From Limihaloglobus sulfuriphilus (GTDB lineage: Bacteria > Planctomycetota > Phycisphaerae > Sedimentisphaerales > Sedimentisphaeraceae), in assembly GCF_001999965.1 (NCBI RefSeq), contig NZ_CP019646.1, positions 2,852,001 to 2,916,000 of the forward strand: DNA of 64,000 bases, written 5' to 3'. Made by a program: the position numbers and the translations under genes. This document shows, in pieces, positions 42,704 to 51,770 of this stretch (position 1 is the first letter of the stretch; each line of letters opens with the position of its first letter). Below the pieces are notes generated by a model, which saw nothing but the letters and a program-made list of their open reading frames with translations, did not search any database and had not been told where the DNA came from.

Positions 42704-43663
42704 ATGGAGTCTGAATCAAAAAGCGATTTTGTCTGGACAAGAAAGCACCTTATCGGCCTCAAGGACCTCAGCCGCAGGGAGCTTGAACATATCTTCAGCA
42801 CGGCGGACGCGTTTCGGCCGGTCGGCGGCAACAGAGTAATGAAATTCCCTACGCTGCGGGGCAGACTCGTTGTAAACATGTTCTTCGAGGACAGCACACG
42901 CACAAGAAACAGCTTTGCCCTGGCGGCAAAACGCTTAAGTGCTGATACACTTGACTTTACAAAAAAAGCCAGTGCGGTGAGCAAGGGCGAGACACTTGTC
43001 GATACCGCGAGAAATATTGTCTCGATGGGCGTTGATATGATCGTGATTCGCCACAACGCCGGCGGGGCTCCGCTGCTGCTTTCCAGAGCGGTGGACGTGC
43101 CGATAATAAACGCAGGCGACGGTTTCAACGAGCATCCCACACAGGCACTGCTCGATACATACACAATCCGCGCCCACCGCGGCAGCCTCGACGGGCTAAA
43201 GATCGCCATTGTCGGAGATATAGCACACTCAAGAGTTGCCCGCAGCGACATTTACGCCATGACAAAGCTCGGCGCGGAGGTTACGCTTGTCGGCCCGCCG
43301 ACACTGATGCCGCCAAAAGTATCACAGCTGCCGGTAAAGGTCAGCACAAGCCTTGATGATGTCATAGAAGAGGTGGACGTTATAAACATGCTGAGGATAC
43401 AGTTTGAACGCATGGGCAGCAACCCATTCCCCTCGGTGCGTGAGTATTCGAGGTTTTTCGCACTGACCGTTGACCGGCTGAAAAGAGCAAAACCCGATAT
43501 ACTCGTTATGCACCCGGGCCCGCTCAACCGAGGCGTAGAGATTGAGTCCGAAGTCGCCGACAGCCCAAACAGTGTCATACTCGAGCAGGTCGCACACGGC
43601 ATCACAACAAGAATGGCAGTCATGCTCCTGGTAAGCCAGGCCGCGGCAATGGAGAAAAATTAG
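42704..43663 (+). CDS. pyrB: Aspartate carbamoyltransferase catalytic subunit
   Basis: 319 residues from the ATG at 42704, which has GAGG at a good distance; an in-frame ATG at 42689 would add five residues. Carbamoyl-phosphate site FFEDSTRTRNSF, then HNAGGAPLL, GDGFNEHPTQALLDTYT and MHPGPLNRG. It forms carbamoyl aspartate in pyrimidine synthesis. pyrC, which commonly follows, is not here; a convergent helicase operon is. Confidence 0.95.
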   Translation: MESESKSDFVWTRKHLIGLKDLSRRELEHIFSTADAFRPVGGNRVMKFPTLRGRLVVNMFFEDSTRTRNSFALAAKRLSADTLDFTKKASAVSKGETLVDTARNIVSMGVDMIVIRHNAGGAPLLLSRAVDVPIINAGDGFNEHPTQALLDTYTIRAHRGSLDGLKIAIVGDIAHSRVARSDIYAMTKLGAEVTLVGPPTLMPPKVSQLPVKVSTSLDDVIEEVDVINMLRIQFERMGSNPFPSVREYSRFFALTVDRLKRAKPDILVMHPGPLNRGVEIESEVADSPNSVILEQVAHGITTRMAVMLLVSQAAAMEKN

Positions 43664-43951
43664 ATACTCTTTTGAAAATAATTAAGAGTGAGCAGCCAGG
43701 AATTAGGGGTTTACTGAATAATCTATAACTTTTTCATTCGCAGGTAGGTATTTTATGTCTGTACTGCTATGCTCGAACAAAGATGCCGGACACCCTTGTT
43801 TCATCTTTTCAGAGCCGCAACAGTAATGGAGCGGTTACGCAAAAACACTGTATAACAACAAAACACCAGAATAACCTCCGGCACATATTCAAGAGGCGAT
43901 TAAAAGGATAAGTTCAATGTTAAATATTTATAATTTTTTGTATTAGTGTTT
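43664..43951. other. Intergenic between pyrB and the helicase operon
   Basis: Holds a weak hairpin just after pyrB (ACTCTT/AAGAGT) and, at 43810-43838, one copy of a dispersed repeat. No gene is seen. AT-rich toward the right end. Confidence 0.5.
43810..43838. repeat. Dispersed repeat, copy 1
   Basis: About 27 bases starting AGAGCCGCAACAGTAATGGA and ending GCGGTTA. The other copy at 57237-57263 differs at one base. Confidence 0.7.
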
Positions 43952-45655
43952 TTACTGTAAAAAAGAGTTTGGGTCTTCCCTGTCGGTATCGCGAATTGAA
44001 TAAGTATAACCCTGTTCGCATAAAAATAACTGCCTTTTAAGAGCAAAGTCCTGTTCTATGGTATCGGCGCTTACTAAAGTGAAAAAATGAGCACGGTTAA
44101 GCCCCTGTTTGGGTCTTAAGATTCTGCCGAGTCTTTGGGCTTCTTCCTGTCTTGAGCCGAAAGTCCCAGATATTTGTATAGCCACTGACGCATCAGGTAA
44201 ATCCACCGCGAAATTAGCAATCTTTGAAACTGCAAGGATATGAATCTTGCCCTCTTTAAAATCTGCGAATAGCTTATCACGTTTGTCCTGACTGGTACTG
44301 CCTGTCAAAACAGGAATGTCTAAGTTTTTTGCAATAGACTTGATCTGGTCAAGATACATTGCGATTATCAGGATTTTTTCTTGCTTATATCGCGATATGA
44401 TATTTTTTACTATTTGCTCTTTAAGCGGATTTTCGGAAGCTATACGGAATTTTCTTTTAGAGTCAGCAACTGCGTAAGGCATGCGAATATCCTGTGGTAG
44501 AGGTATCCGTATCTCGGTACAGTCGGCTTTGGCTATCCAGCCCTGCTTCTCAAGAGTTTTCCAGGGGGCATCAGCTTTCTTAGGCCCTATTAATGCGAAG
44601 ACATCATTTTCGCGGCCATCTTCACGAACTAATGTTGCGGTAAGACCCAACCTGCGACGAGCCTGCAGAAATGCCGTAAACTGAAAAACAGGTGCCGGTA
44701 AAAGATGAACTTCATCATAAATAATAAGCCCCCAATTACGCTGGTCAAAAAGTGACATATGCTCAAAATTACTGTCTTTTGTTTTGCGGTATGTCATAAT
44801 CTGGTACGTTGCCAGAGTAATAGGTCGTATCTGTTTCATCTTACCGCTATATTCACCGATTTGTTCTTCGGTAAGGGTGGTTTTGTCAAGCAGTTCGTTT
44901 TTCCACTGCCGTACAGCAGTAACACTGGTTGTAAGAATCAGTGTTGATGATTGCAATCTGGCCATACAAGCTATGCCGACAATGGTCTTGCCGGCACCAC
45001 ATGGCAATACTATAACACCTGAACCGCCACTATTGGAACCGTTGGCATGGAAAGCTCTTACCGAATCATTTTGGTAACTTCGCAGTAGAAAAGCTTCACC
45101 GGCAACCGTAGTGTTGCGAAATTCCATACATAGTTCTTCCCCTTTGGTATAACCAGCTAAATCTTCTGCTGGGAAACCGATCTTAACCAACGCCTGCTTC
45201 AGCTTACCACGGGATATAGACTCAATTCGAAAAGTCAATGGAGATAATCGCTCAGCAAGAAGTGGTAACACAAGATTATTGTGGGATATCTCCTCAGCCA
45301 GCGGCTCTGCGTTAGCTGACAAGATCAGTGTCTCTGAGTCTCTGCGCATAAGTTTGAGTCTGCCATAGCGGGATGCAAAATCCTGGATCTTGACTAATAC
45401 ATGTTCAGGAATCGGATATTTGGAAAATTTATGCAGTGAACCTATAATCTGGTCTGTTTTTACGCCGGCTGCGCAAGCGTTCCAGATTGAAAGCGGTGTT
45501 ATACGATAAGTATGAATATGCTCAGGAGATTTGACCAATTCAGCAAATCGCGCAAGCTCATCTCTGGCCTGCGCATACCTTGGGCTCTCCACTTCCGCAA
45601 GTACCGTGTGATCACCCTGAACTATTAACGGATTCTCCAGATTTACTTTACTCAT
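43952..45655 (-). CDS. XPB-type (ERCC3-like) DNA helicase
   Basis: 567 residues from the ATG at 45655, which overlaps the upstream stop as ATGA; the longer frame lies inside the partner gene. An N-terminal domain (1-165) is followed by helicase half 1: Walker A LPCGAGKTIVGIA (about 217), DEVH box IIYDEVHLLPAP (about 313) and LGLTATLVREDGRE, which contains the RED motif specific to XPB. Half 2 ends with motif VI EEAQRLGRILRPKQG. Bacterial XPB unwinds DNA 3' to 5'; a repair role is suspected. It is AT-richer than its surroundings and paired with a large partner gene. Confidence 0.9.
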   Translation of the reverse strand: MSKVNLENPLIVQGDHTVLAEVESPRYAQARDELARFAELVKSPEHIHTYRITPLSIWNACAAGVKTDQIIGSLHKFSKYPIPEHVLVKIQDFASRYGRLKLMRRDSETLILSANAEPLAEEISHNNLVLPLLAERLSPLTFRIESISRGKLKQALVKIGFPAEDLAGYTKGEELCMEFRNTTVAGEAFLLRSYQNDSVRAFHANGSNSGGSGVIVLPCGAGKTIVGIACMARLQSSTLILTTSVTAVRQWKNELLDKTTLTEEQIGEYSGKMKQIRPITLATYQIMTYRKTKDSNFEHMSLFDQRNWGLIIYDEVHLLPAPVFQFTAFLQARRRLGLTATLVREDGRENDVFALIGPKKADAPWKTLEKQGWIAKADCTEIRIPLPQDIRMPYAVADSKRKFRIASENPLKEQIVKNIISRYKQEKILIIAMYLDQIKSIAKNLDIPVLTGSTSQDKRDKLFADFKEGKIHILAVSKIANFAVDLPDASVAIQISGTFGSRQEEAQRLGRILRPKQGLNRAHFFTLVSADTIEQDFALKRQLFLCEQGYTYSIRDTDREDPNSFLQ

Positions 45656-47439
45656 TGAGGCAGTACATATCCCATTTTCTTCAGGGCACTGCGAAACGCC
45701 CGTTCTTTTTTCTTTGGAACAACCAGCCGGAAACTGCCGGCTGGATAGCAGCACTTGCCCGCATGGCTATCGTGTGCGATAAGTGCAGCGGTAGTTTTAT
45801 CGTTTACTTCAATCAAGATAGCATCTTGAATACCGCAAAATGCAGATAGTTTCTTTTCTATATCACGGAGAAAAATATGTACAGTTTCTGGAATTTCACC
45901 ATCGGTCTTATTCTTTAAGAAAAGTTTCAAATTTTCTATCGAACCGCCGGATTCAATATGTTTTAAGATACGGTTTTTATCAAGTTTCCAGACAAACTCA
46001 CTCTTGGGTTTTGCGAATAACTCGAGCGTACATAAGTCTGCTGCCGGAATTTCACAGTCCTGCACTGATGCAAGTTCGTGATTGCTCAAAACCTTAAACA
46101 ACTTCCGCTGTTGTATTTTAGGTGCCTCATATTTATCGCAAATTCCAAGGCAATATGCACCCAGAGAATTGAGCTTCACATACAATAGACCATCATATCT
46201 CCCGCAAAAGCTTAGGTCATCTACACCCCAGCAATTGCCCATTTCCGGCCATAGGTGGTGCGGCCAGGTGTATGCCACGTCAACCAATCCAAGAGTTGCC
46301 AATGACTCAAAAAGAAAAACTCGCAAAAACTGGCGCTCTAATCCTTCACCAATACCATTGTATCCCAGACTGCCATAATTTTTATCGCAAAAATAAAGAT
46401 TCCACGGGTCACTATGACAGAGATCAAACATCTTACCTGATGCCATTGCAAAACGACACGCATCATTAAAGCCGATCCACTTATTAACAGGCCAATGTTC
46501 CATTGAGTTGCAGAAAACCACTTTTCGATCCGAAACACGGGTCATCTCGCGTTTGCCTTTGCCTGTCTGACCTCGGATATTATTGATCCTGTTCATCTCA
46601 TCAAATGAATCATTCCGCAGGTACCGTAAAAAACCTGTTTTCAGATCACTTGGGGTAATGCCACTAAGCAGTTTTTTACCCGTACGGGTAAAATCTAGTT
46701 TATTGCCATTGACCTTACACCATCCGCACTGTTGAAGAATAACACCCCAGGCGTGTGCACGTACCGCCCCTGCTGATTCATCCCATCGGCGAGCAATTTT
46801 TTCAGGGATATCCAGCTCAAAGTCAGGCAACACTAATGCTGTTGATATCTGACGCACAGATGAATCTGTAGGACGTTTGCTTTTGGCTGCAACCTTGATC
46901 TTTCCTGCCTGAACCATGCTTAACATTTGCCGCAATTCTGTAAAGACCACACTTTCGCCCTCAAAAATGTGGATTGGTCGTTCGGCAGCATCATATTTGT
47001 AAGTCTTCTCGATTGTATCAGCCGTTTTTATTGTTACCTTTTCAGGCTTAGGAAGAAGCTGCCTTAGCGATTCAACAATATCAGGCAGAACACAAATATG
47101 CCGACCATCCTCACTATTAAAAACAAGCAAGTTGAAAGGTGAGATGTCTTTGGATGGCCATGAATAATTCCGTTGCGGGCAAGGGTATCCGTATTTACCC
47201 TTGAAGGTCTTTTTCTGTACTTTGCCCTGACCATACGCAGCCTCTGCCAAAAGTGTCTTTTGCTTATCAGTACACAGGTCAAGTATTTTAGGCAGATCAT
47301 TTTCAAATAATCTTTGAAACTCATTTATCAGGTCTGCTTTGCGGGTGATATTTCTCGACAAATTTAGTTTTCTTGCAATTAACTTAAGATCCTCGCTTCG
47401 CAGCTGTTCAAGAACCGCCTTTGTCTGAATTTTAACCAT
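45652..47439 (-). CDS. Helicase-associated partner of XPB
   Basis: 595 residues. The first 60 residues look like a SAP/winged-helix start (VLEQLRSEDLKLIARKLNLS). Later parts are helical and winged-helix-like (HAWGVILQQCGWCKVNGNKLDFTRTG, FLRVFLFESLATLGLVDVAY). The C-terminal region (LFKVLSNHELASVQDCEIPAADLCTLELFAKP ... IESGGSIENLKLFLKNKT) matches the pattern of the Helicase_C_3 type domain found in proteins next to bacterial XPB, for example the Rv0862c-Rv0861c pair of Mycobacterium. No ATPase motif. It overlaps the helicase gene by four bases, which argues for a complex. It contains about a dozen Cys but no clear zinc motif. Confidence 0.7.
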   Translation of the reverse strand: MVKIQTKAVLEQLRSEDLKLIARKLNLSRNITRKADLINEFQRLFENDLPKILDLCTDKQKTLLAEAAYGQGKVQKKTFKGKYGYPCPQRNYSWPSKDISPFNLLVFNSEDGRHICVLPDIVESLRQLLPKPEKVTIKTADTIEKTYKYDAAERPIHIFEGESVVFTELRQMLSMVQAGKIKVAAKSKRPTDSSVRQISTALVLPDFELDIPEKIARRWDESAGAVRAHAWGVILQQCGWCKVNGNKLDFTRTGKKLLSGITPSDLKTGFLRYLRNDSFDEMNRINNIRGQTGKGKREMTRVSDRKVVFCNSMEHWPVNKWIGFNDACRFAMASGKMFDLCHSDPWNLYFCDKNYGSLGYNGIGEGLERQFLRVFLFESLATLGLVDVAYTWPHHLWPEMGNCWGVDDLSFCGRYDGLLYVKLNSLGAYCLGICDKYEAPKIQQRKLFKVLSNHELASVQDCEIPAADLCTLELFAKPKSEFVWKLDKNRILKHIESGGSIENLKLFLKNKTDGEIPETVHIFLRDIEKKLSAFCGIQDAILIEVNDKTTAALIAHDSHAGKCCYPAGSFRLVVPKKKERAFRSALKKMGYVLPQ

Positions 47440-47536
47440 ATTACATCTCTAAAAACTTATCCTATATGCTTAGCTGATTGCCATTTTCCGTTAATTGCGA
47501 AGTAAAACTCACAAAATACAAAACGAGAAACAGGGT

Positions 47537-47564
47537 AGTATAAAATAACGCTTGTACTTGTCAA
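47537..47564 (-). promoter_or_regulatory. Sigma-70-like promoter of the helicase operon
   Basis: On the minus strand TTGACA (47564-47559), a 16-base spacer and TATACT (47542-47537). The leader would be about 90 bases. Confidence 0.75.
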
Positions 47565-47950
47565 GCCCACATAAGACAAAATGAAAACTTAGTAAACACT
47601 GCCCGTAAATTCTTATCTTTTAACTGTCTAACCTGCTGCCAATAGGGGCTTTGTAGTGCCTACAGAAAAACTCCGGTTCTTTATTTACAAGGACTTACGT
47701 CAATTTACCGCCGAAGTCGAGACAACACAGCAAACTTACTCATAGGGCGCGTGATTTCGCGATTTACGACAATTTTTTCCTGTTTATTTAATTTTTCAAT
47801 TGAAAAAGGGGATGTAACGGTTAAAATACTATGTGTTTGAAAGAAGAAATATAGAAGTTGTGTCATATCCCCCCGGCGGAGGAGCAATCCTTATCCGTCT
47901 TCAGATATACACCATACTTCGCCCTGTGTTTATTTATTTGGTTAGTGTAG
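47565..47950. other. Intergenic, no gene seen
   Basis: Divergent region between the helicase operon and a PEP-CTERM gene, 386 bases. A 60-codon frame on the minus strand (47705-47887) has no ribosome binding site. Short palindromes (TTTTTCAATTGAAAAA) are present; no RNA gene was recognised. Confidence 0.5.
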
Positions 47951-47976
47951 AAACAGTTGGATACTGTTTGTATAAT
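47951..47976 (+). promoter_or_regulatory. Operator-like palindrome and -10 box before PEP-CTERM gene
   Basis: AAACAGT (47951-47957) and ACTGTTT (47963-47969) form a perfect inverted repeat with a 5-base spacer, immediately followed by TATAAT (47971-47976). The repeat covers the space between the -35 and -10 positions, where a repressor would block RNA polymerase. The -35 box itself is weak. Confidence 0.6.
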
Positions 47977-48015
47977 AGAAGTTATGTTATTGGTTAAAAG
48001 TTGAAAGGAAAGAAG

Positions 48016-48660
48016 ATGAAAAAGTTTTTAGCAGCGCTATGCGCAGCAATTATGGTGACCGGCTCGTTTGCCTACACAGTTGATTACGGCTGGGAAACAG
48101 GCTCACAGGCATACCTTGGAACCTACGGCAGTATTGATACCGTAAATACAGGTTTCAACACGGACGTAGCCCGCACCGGCACACAATCGTTGAAGATAGT
48201 GGAAGATCCCCTAAGCAGCACACCACAGGTTTATGTCGGCTGGGTTACCGGCGTCAGCGAAGGTGATGTAATTACTGCTACCGGCTGGATGTACAGCACA
48301 AGTGCAGACGCAGCAGTATCAAACCCCCGCGGCCGTCTGTGGTGCCATTACTCTACTGCTGCTGACATCACCACATACGAGGGCAGCGGTACAAATCCAA
48401 ACAACGACTATGCCGGCACAGTTGACTGGATGCAGTTTACCCAAAGTACCACTGTTGCTACCGGCAAAGAAGCAGTTGTTATCGAAGCACGTATCTACAG
48501 CGACCCTGCTCCAGGCAACGTGATTTACCTCGACGACCTCCAGATAACCGCACCAGAAGGGGCTCTGGTAACACTGGCCAACGGCACAACCGTACCCGAG
48601 CCGGCTACAATGGCTGTCATGGCGCTTGGCGGCATTTTCGCTTTCAGGAAAAGACGCTAA
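48016..48660 (+). CDS. PEP-CTERM exported protein
   Basis: 214 residues from the ATG at 48016, preceded by GAAAGGAAAGAAG. Signal peptide MKKFLAALCAAIMVTGSFAY, then a beta-sandwich body (YGWETGSQAYLGTYGSIDTV ... GNVIYLDDLQITAPEG) that resembles a carbohydrate-binding jelly roll, and the sorting tail VPEPATMAVMALGGIFAFRKRR. The ribosome-binding region resembles the purine tails of the hairpin array at 1.4-4.6 kb. Followed by its own terminator. Confidence 0.87.
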   Translation: MKKFLAALCAAIMVTGSFAYTVDYGWETGSQAYLGTYGSIDTVNTGFNTDVARTGTQSLKIVEDPLSSTPQVYVGWVTGVSEGDVITATGWMYSTSADAAVSNPRGRLWCHYSTAADITTYEGSGTNPNNDYAGTVDWMQFTQSTTVATGKEAVVIEARIYSDPAPGNVIYLDDLQITAPEGALVTLANGTTVPEPATMAVMALGGIFAFRKRR

Positions 48661-48686
48661 GTCATAAAATTTAAACAGATTACAAA

Positions 48687-48724
48687 AGGCCGTTTCCTTC
48701 AGCAGGGTGCGGCCTTTTGTTTTA
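48687..48724 (+). terminator. Rho-independent terminator of the PEP-CTERM gene
   Basis: AAAAGGCCG pairs with CGGCCTTTT and is followed by GTTTTAATT, about 25 bases past the stop codon. Confidence 0.85.
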
Positions 48725-48800
48725 ATTAAGAATTAGGAATTATTGTTTACTTCTTTCCGTTGTCATCGGTCGAGAGCCGCAGGCATTGCGGCTTCTACAT
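48725..48800. repeat. Heptamer remnant and AGAGCCGCA palindrome
   Basis: TTAAGAATTAGGAATTATTG is a short form of the heptamer tract seen at 1.6-4.5 kb. AGAGCCGCA (about 48773-48781) with TGCGGCT (48787-48793) belongs to the palindrome family also found at 58579-58601. Confidence 0.5.
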
Positions 48801-48875
48801 TATTGTCAGACACCACATCGCTTCGCAGCCAAATAATAATTTGCATTGAACCGCCTTATCAATTAAAATGCCTGC

Positions 48876-49079
48876 ATGGAACTTTTAGAAATAGCAGAAT
48901 ACAGCAGCGAAATAGAGGCTCGGCTTGCCGTAAATCTCCTTCAGGGCGCGGGCATAGAAGGTAAACTCTTAGACTCTAATTCGGCTAACATGTACGGTAC
49001 AGGCGCTATTACAATTCGTCTTGCGGTGGACAAAGCTGATGAAGAAAAAGCCCGCAAAGTTCTTGAGAGATTTTCCTGA
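48876..49079 (+). CDS. DUF2007 small protein
   Basis: 67 residues, MELLEIAEYSSEIEARLAVNLLQGAGIEGKLLDSN and so on to VDKADEEKARKVLERF: the ferredoxin-like DUF2007 pattern (a helix that covers 'A-x-x-L-L-x-x-x-G-I', then a second strand-helix ending in EEKARKVL). Called a putative signal-transducing protein; function unknown. It stands 42 bases before surE. Confidence 0.8.
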   Translation: MELLEIAEYSSEIEARLAVNLLQGAGIEGKLLDSNSANMYGTGAITIRLAVDKADEEKARKVLERFS

Positions 49080-49121
49080 CATGTGTAAGTTTAACAGGGA
49101 GTGCACCTTAGCGGTGTTAAC

Positions 49122-49898
49122 ATGAATATACTCCTTACAAATGATGACGGCATATCCGCCAACGGCCTCACCATGCTCTGTGAGCGACTCAGCGAGCTGG
49201 GCAATGTGTTTGTTGCTGCGCCGAGAGAACACATGTCCGCCGCCGGCCACGGGCTGAGCCTGGGGCCGATAGACGTTGAACAGGTAGAGGTCATCCCCGG
49301 CGTTACCGGTTTCAGCATTAACGGCACACCGGCAGACTGCGTCAAGCTGGCGATTCTTGAGCTTGTCGATGAACCGATAGACCTTGTTGTCTCGGGGCTT
49401 AACAACGGCACGAATCTGGGCGTGAATATCTGGTACTCCGGCACGGTAGCCGCGGCCAGAGAGGCCTGTTTTTACGGAATACCCGCGGTGGCTCTCAGTA
49501 CACAAATACATAATCCGGCTAAACTTAAACCCGTCTGCAATCATGCCCTGCACCTGCTCAAAAAGCTCTTGCCCCTTGAAGCGGGGATTTACAACATCAA
49601 TATACCGCATGAACCGGTGCTGGGCATGAAAGTGCTGCCTCAGAGCACGGTTAATTTTCATGAAGCCTATAAGCGGGTTGAAACGGCAAACGGGCTCTAC
49701 TACCAGGTTGTTATGAAAAACGAACAGCCCCAGATGCCCCGCAGCGATGTCGAGGCGTTTGAAGAGGGATATATAACTATAACCCCGCTTACTATAAACC
49801 AGACCAGCAGCGGCGAGATATCAAAACTCGAAAAACGTATAAACACTGTCAAGATTTACCGGCAGGTTAATGTAACTGCTGAAATAGAAATAGAATAG
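49122..49898 (+). CDS. surE: 5'/3'-nucleotidase SurE
   Basis: 258 residues from the ATG at 49122. The metal site D8-D9 in MNILLTNDDGISANGL is diagnostic, with AAPREHMSAAGHGLSL and SGLNNGTNLGVNIWYSGTVAAAREA supplying the other ligands. It removes phosphate from nucleoside monophosphates and is linked to stationary-phase survival. Confidence 0.94.
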   Translation: MNILLTNDDGISANGLTMLCERLSELGNVFVAAPREHMSAAGHGLSLGPIDVEQVEVIPGVTGFSINGTPADCVKLAILELVDEPIDLVVSGLNNGTNLGVNIWYSGTVAAAREACFYGIPAVALSTQIHNPAKLKPVCNHALHLLKKLLPLEAGIYNINIPHEPVLGMKVLPQSTVNFHEAYKRVETANGLYYQVVMKNEQPQMPRSDVEAFEEGYITITPLTINQTSSGEISKLEKRINTVKIYRQVNVTAEIEIE

Positions 49899-49906
49899 AG
49901 GAACAA

Positions 49907-50209
49907 ATGGCACGAAAAAAGACAAGAACTGCCGGTGAGCAGATATGCATTGTTACCGTAACCGGCCAGGACAAGGTCGGCATAATCGCACGCCTTGCAG
50001 TAACTCTGGCCCAGGTCAACGTCAACATAATAGATGTCAACCAGAACGTTATGGAGAGCTATTTTGTGATGACTATGGCATGCGATGTTGCCGGCGCAAG
50101 CGCGACGATGAAAGAGATTCACGCACGCCTCGAAGATGTAGCCCGTGAGATGGACCTGCGGATAACGTTCCAGCACGAGAATATCTTTAAAACAATGCAC
50201 AGGGTTTAG
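49907..50209 (+). CDS. ACT-domain protein (UPF0237 type)
   Basis: 100 residues forming one ACT domain (CIVTVTGQDKVGIIARLAVTLAQVNVNIIDVNQNVMESYFVMTM). The family is usually encoded right beside a DUF711/UPF0210 protein, as here. Probably senses an amino acid or small ligand. Ribosome binding site AGAGGA, eight bases after surE. Confidence 0.88.
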   Translation: MARKKTRTAGEQICIVTVTGQDKVGIIARLAVTLAQVNVNIIDVNQNVMESYFVMTMACDVAGASATMKEIHARLEDVAREMDLRITFQHENIFKTMHRV

Positions 50210-50230
50210 GGAACTAACCGGCATTATTGT

Positions 50231-50255
50231 AGAGAAAATTCACGAATTTTCTCAA
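50231..50255. terminator. Weak hairpin between ACT and DUF711 genes
   Basis: GAGAAAATTC and GAATTTTCTC form a perfect stem with a 2-base loop. No T-run follows directly, so it may be an attenuator or mRNA-processing hairpin rather than a terminator. Confidence 0.35.
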
Positions 50256-50347
50256 TTTAAAATTTTAGATCCCCCTCGCTGCCGCCAGGTTAAACATGTT
50301 AATTCCCTGAAAAACTGTTTAGTATAAATAATTAAGGACTTCCAGAT

Positions 50348-51712
50348 ATGATGCGAATATCCCTCGAAGAGGTTTTCGAAACCGTCCAGATGACAATGGA
50401 TCAGCATTTCGATATACGAACGACCACCCTCGGCATAAACCTTAAGGACTGCATGAGCCGCAGCCTCCCAGAGGTCAAAAAAAGCGTTTACCAGCGTGTT
50501 GTCCGAATGGGTAAACTGCTCAACACCCACGCCGACGAGCTTGAAGAGAAATACGGAATCCCGATAACCAACCGGCGTATCTCAATCACGCCGGCATCGC
50601 TGCTGCTGGAGCCGCTGCCAAAGACAAAAACTTCGGTAGTAGGCCTTGCCAAAGCGCTCGACAAGGCCGCACGTGATGCGGATATCGATTTTATCGGCGG
50701 TTTTGGAGCACTGATCCAAAAGGGACTGACAAAATCCGATGACAATCTCATCAAATGGCTGCCCGACGCACTCGAACAGACCGAAAGGGTTTGCAGTTTT
50801 CTCAACCTCGGCTCAACGCTTGCCGGCATAAACATGACCGCGGTAGATCGCGTCGGCAGGCTGATAAGAGAAATCGCATCCCGCAGTGAAAACGGCATCG
50901 GCTGCGCCAAGTTCGTGGTATTCGCCAACGCACCGGAGGACAACCCCTTCATGGCGGGCGCTCATCACGGTGTCGGCGAACCGGACTACTCGCTAAACGT
51001 CGGCATCTCCGGCCCCGGCGTAGTCAGGGCGATAGTGGGCAAGAATCCCGCCTGCGACCTTACACAGCTCTCCGAAGTTATAAAACGAACCGTATTCAAG
51101 ATTACCCGCGCAGGCGAGCTTGTCGGCAGGGAGATGGCCCAGCTGATGGGCGTTGAGTTTGGTATCGTTGATATATCCCTGGCCTCGACGACTGCCGTGG
51201 GCGATTCTGTCGCCGAGATTATAGAGGCAATGGGCGTAAGCAGAATGGGACGGCCCGGCTCAACGGCGGCACTGGCACTGCTGATAGACGCAGTGAAAAA
51301 AGGCGGAGCGATGGCCTCGGGCAATGTCGGCGGGCTCAGCGGTACGTTTATCCCCGTCAGCGAGGATATGGGAATGATCAAAGCGGTCAAGACCGGAGCT
51401 CTGAACCTGGAAAAACTCGAAGCCCTCACAAGCGTCTGCTCTGTCGGGCTGGACATGTTCGCGATTCCGGGCGATACGCCGGCTGATGTTATCTCGGCGA
51501 TAATAGCAGACGAACTGGCGATAGGCGTGGCAAACAACAAAACCACCGGCGTACGCGTGATAGTCGCACCCGGCACAAAGGCCGGCGAAGTAATCGATTT
51601 TGGAGGCCTGCTTGGAGCGGCACCAGTGATGAAAGTCAGCAAACAGGGCGCTGCCGATTTCATTAACCGCAAAGGAAGAATTCCAGCACCGATAAAGGCA
51701 CTGAGAAACTGA
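50348..51712 (+). CDS. DUF711/UPF0210 (PFL-like) family protein
   Basis: 454 residues. Begins MMRISLEEVFETVQMTMDQHFDIRTTTLGINLKDC, then NRRISITPASLL, DFIGGFGALIQKGLT, CAKFVVFANAPEDNPFMAGA, GVGEPDYSLNVGISGPGVV and GMIKAVKTGALNLEKLEALTSVCSVGLDM, all typical of the family. The fold is related to pyruvate formate-lyase but lacks a proven activity. Works with the ACT protein upstream in most genomes. Confidence 0.9.
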   Translation: MMRISLEEVFETVQMTMDQHFDIRTTTLGINLKDCMSRSLPEVKKSVYQRVVRMGKLLNTHADELEEKYGIPITNRRISITPASLLLEPLPKTKTSVVGLAKALDKAARDADIDFIGGFGALIQKGLTKSDDNLIKWLPDALEQTERVCSFLNLGSTLAGINMTAVDRVGRLIREIASRSENGIGCAKFVVFANAPEDNPFMAGAHHGVGEPDYSLNVGISGPGVVRAIVGKNPACDLTQLSEVIKRTVFKITRAGELVGREMAQLMGVEFGIVDISLASTTAVGDSVAEIIEAMGVSRMGRPGSTAALALLIDAVKKGGAMASGNVGGLSGTFIPVSEDMGMIKAVKTGALNLEKLEALTSVCSVGLDMFAIPGDTPADVISAIIADELAIGVANNKTTGVRVIVAPGTKAGEVIDFGGLLGAAPVMKVSKQGAADFINRKGRIPAPIKALRN

Positions 51713-51770
51713 CGCGCAGCGGATGCTTTTTGTCAAGACAACAAAACCTGGCGTATCCCTCTTGAAATAT

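Noticed and set aside
45656-45754. Longer N-terminus for the XPB helicase
   Set aside because: These codons lie within the partner gene in another frame; the ATG at 45655 overlaps the partner stop as ATGA and starts a normal-looking protein.
47705-47887. 60-residue ORF between the helicase operon and the PEP-CTERM gene
   Set aside because: No ribosome binding site, odd composition and no link with either neighbour.
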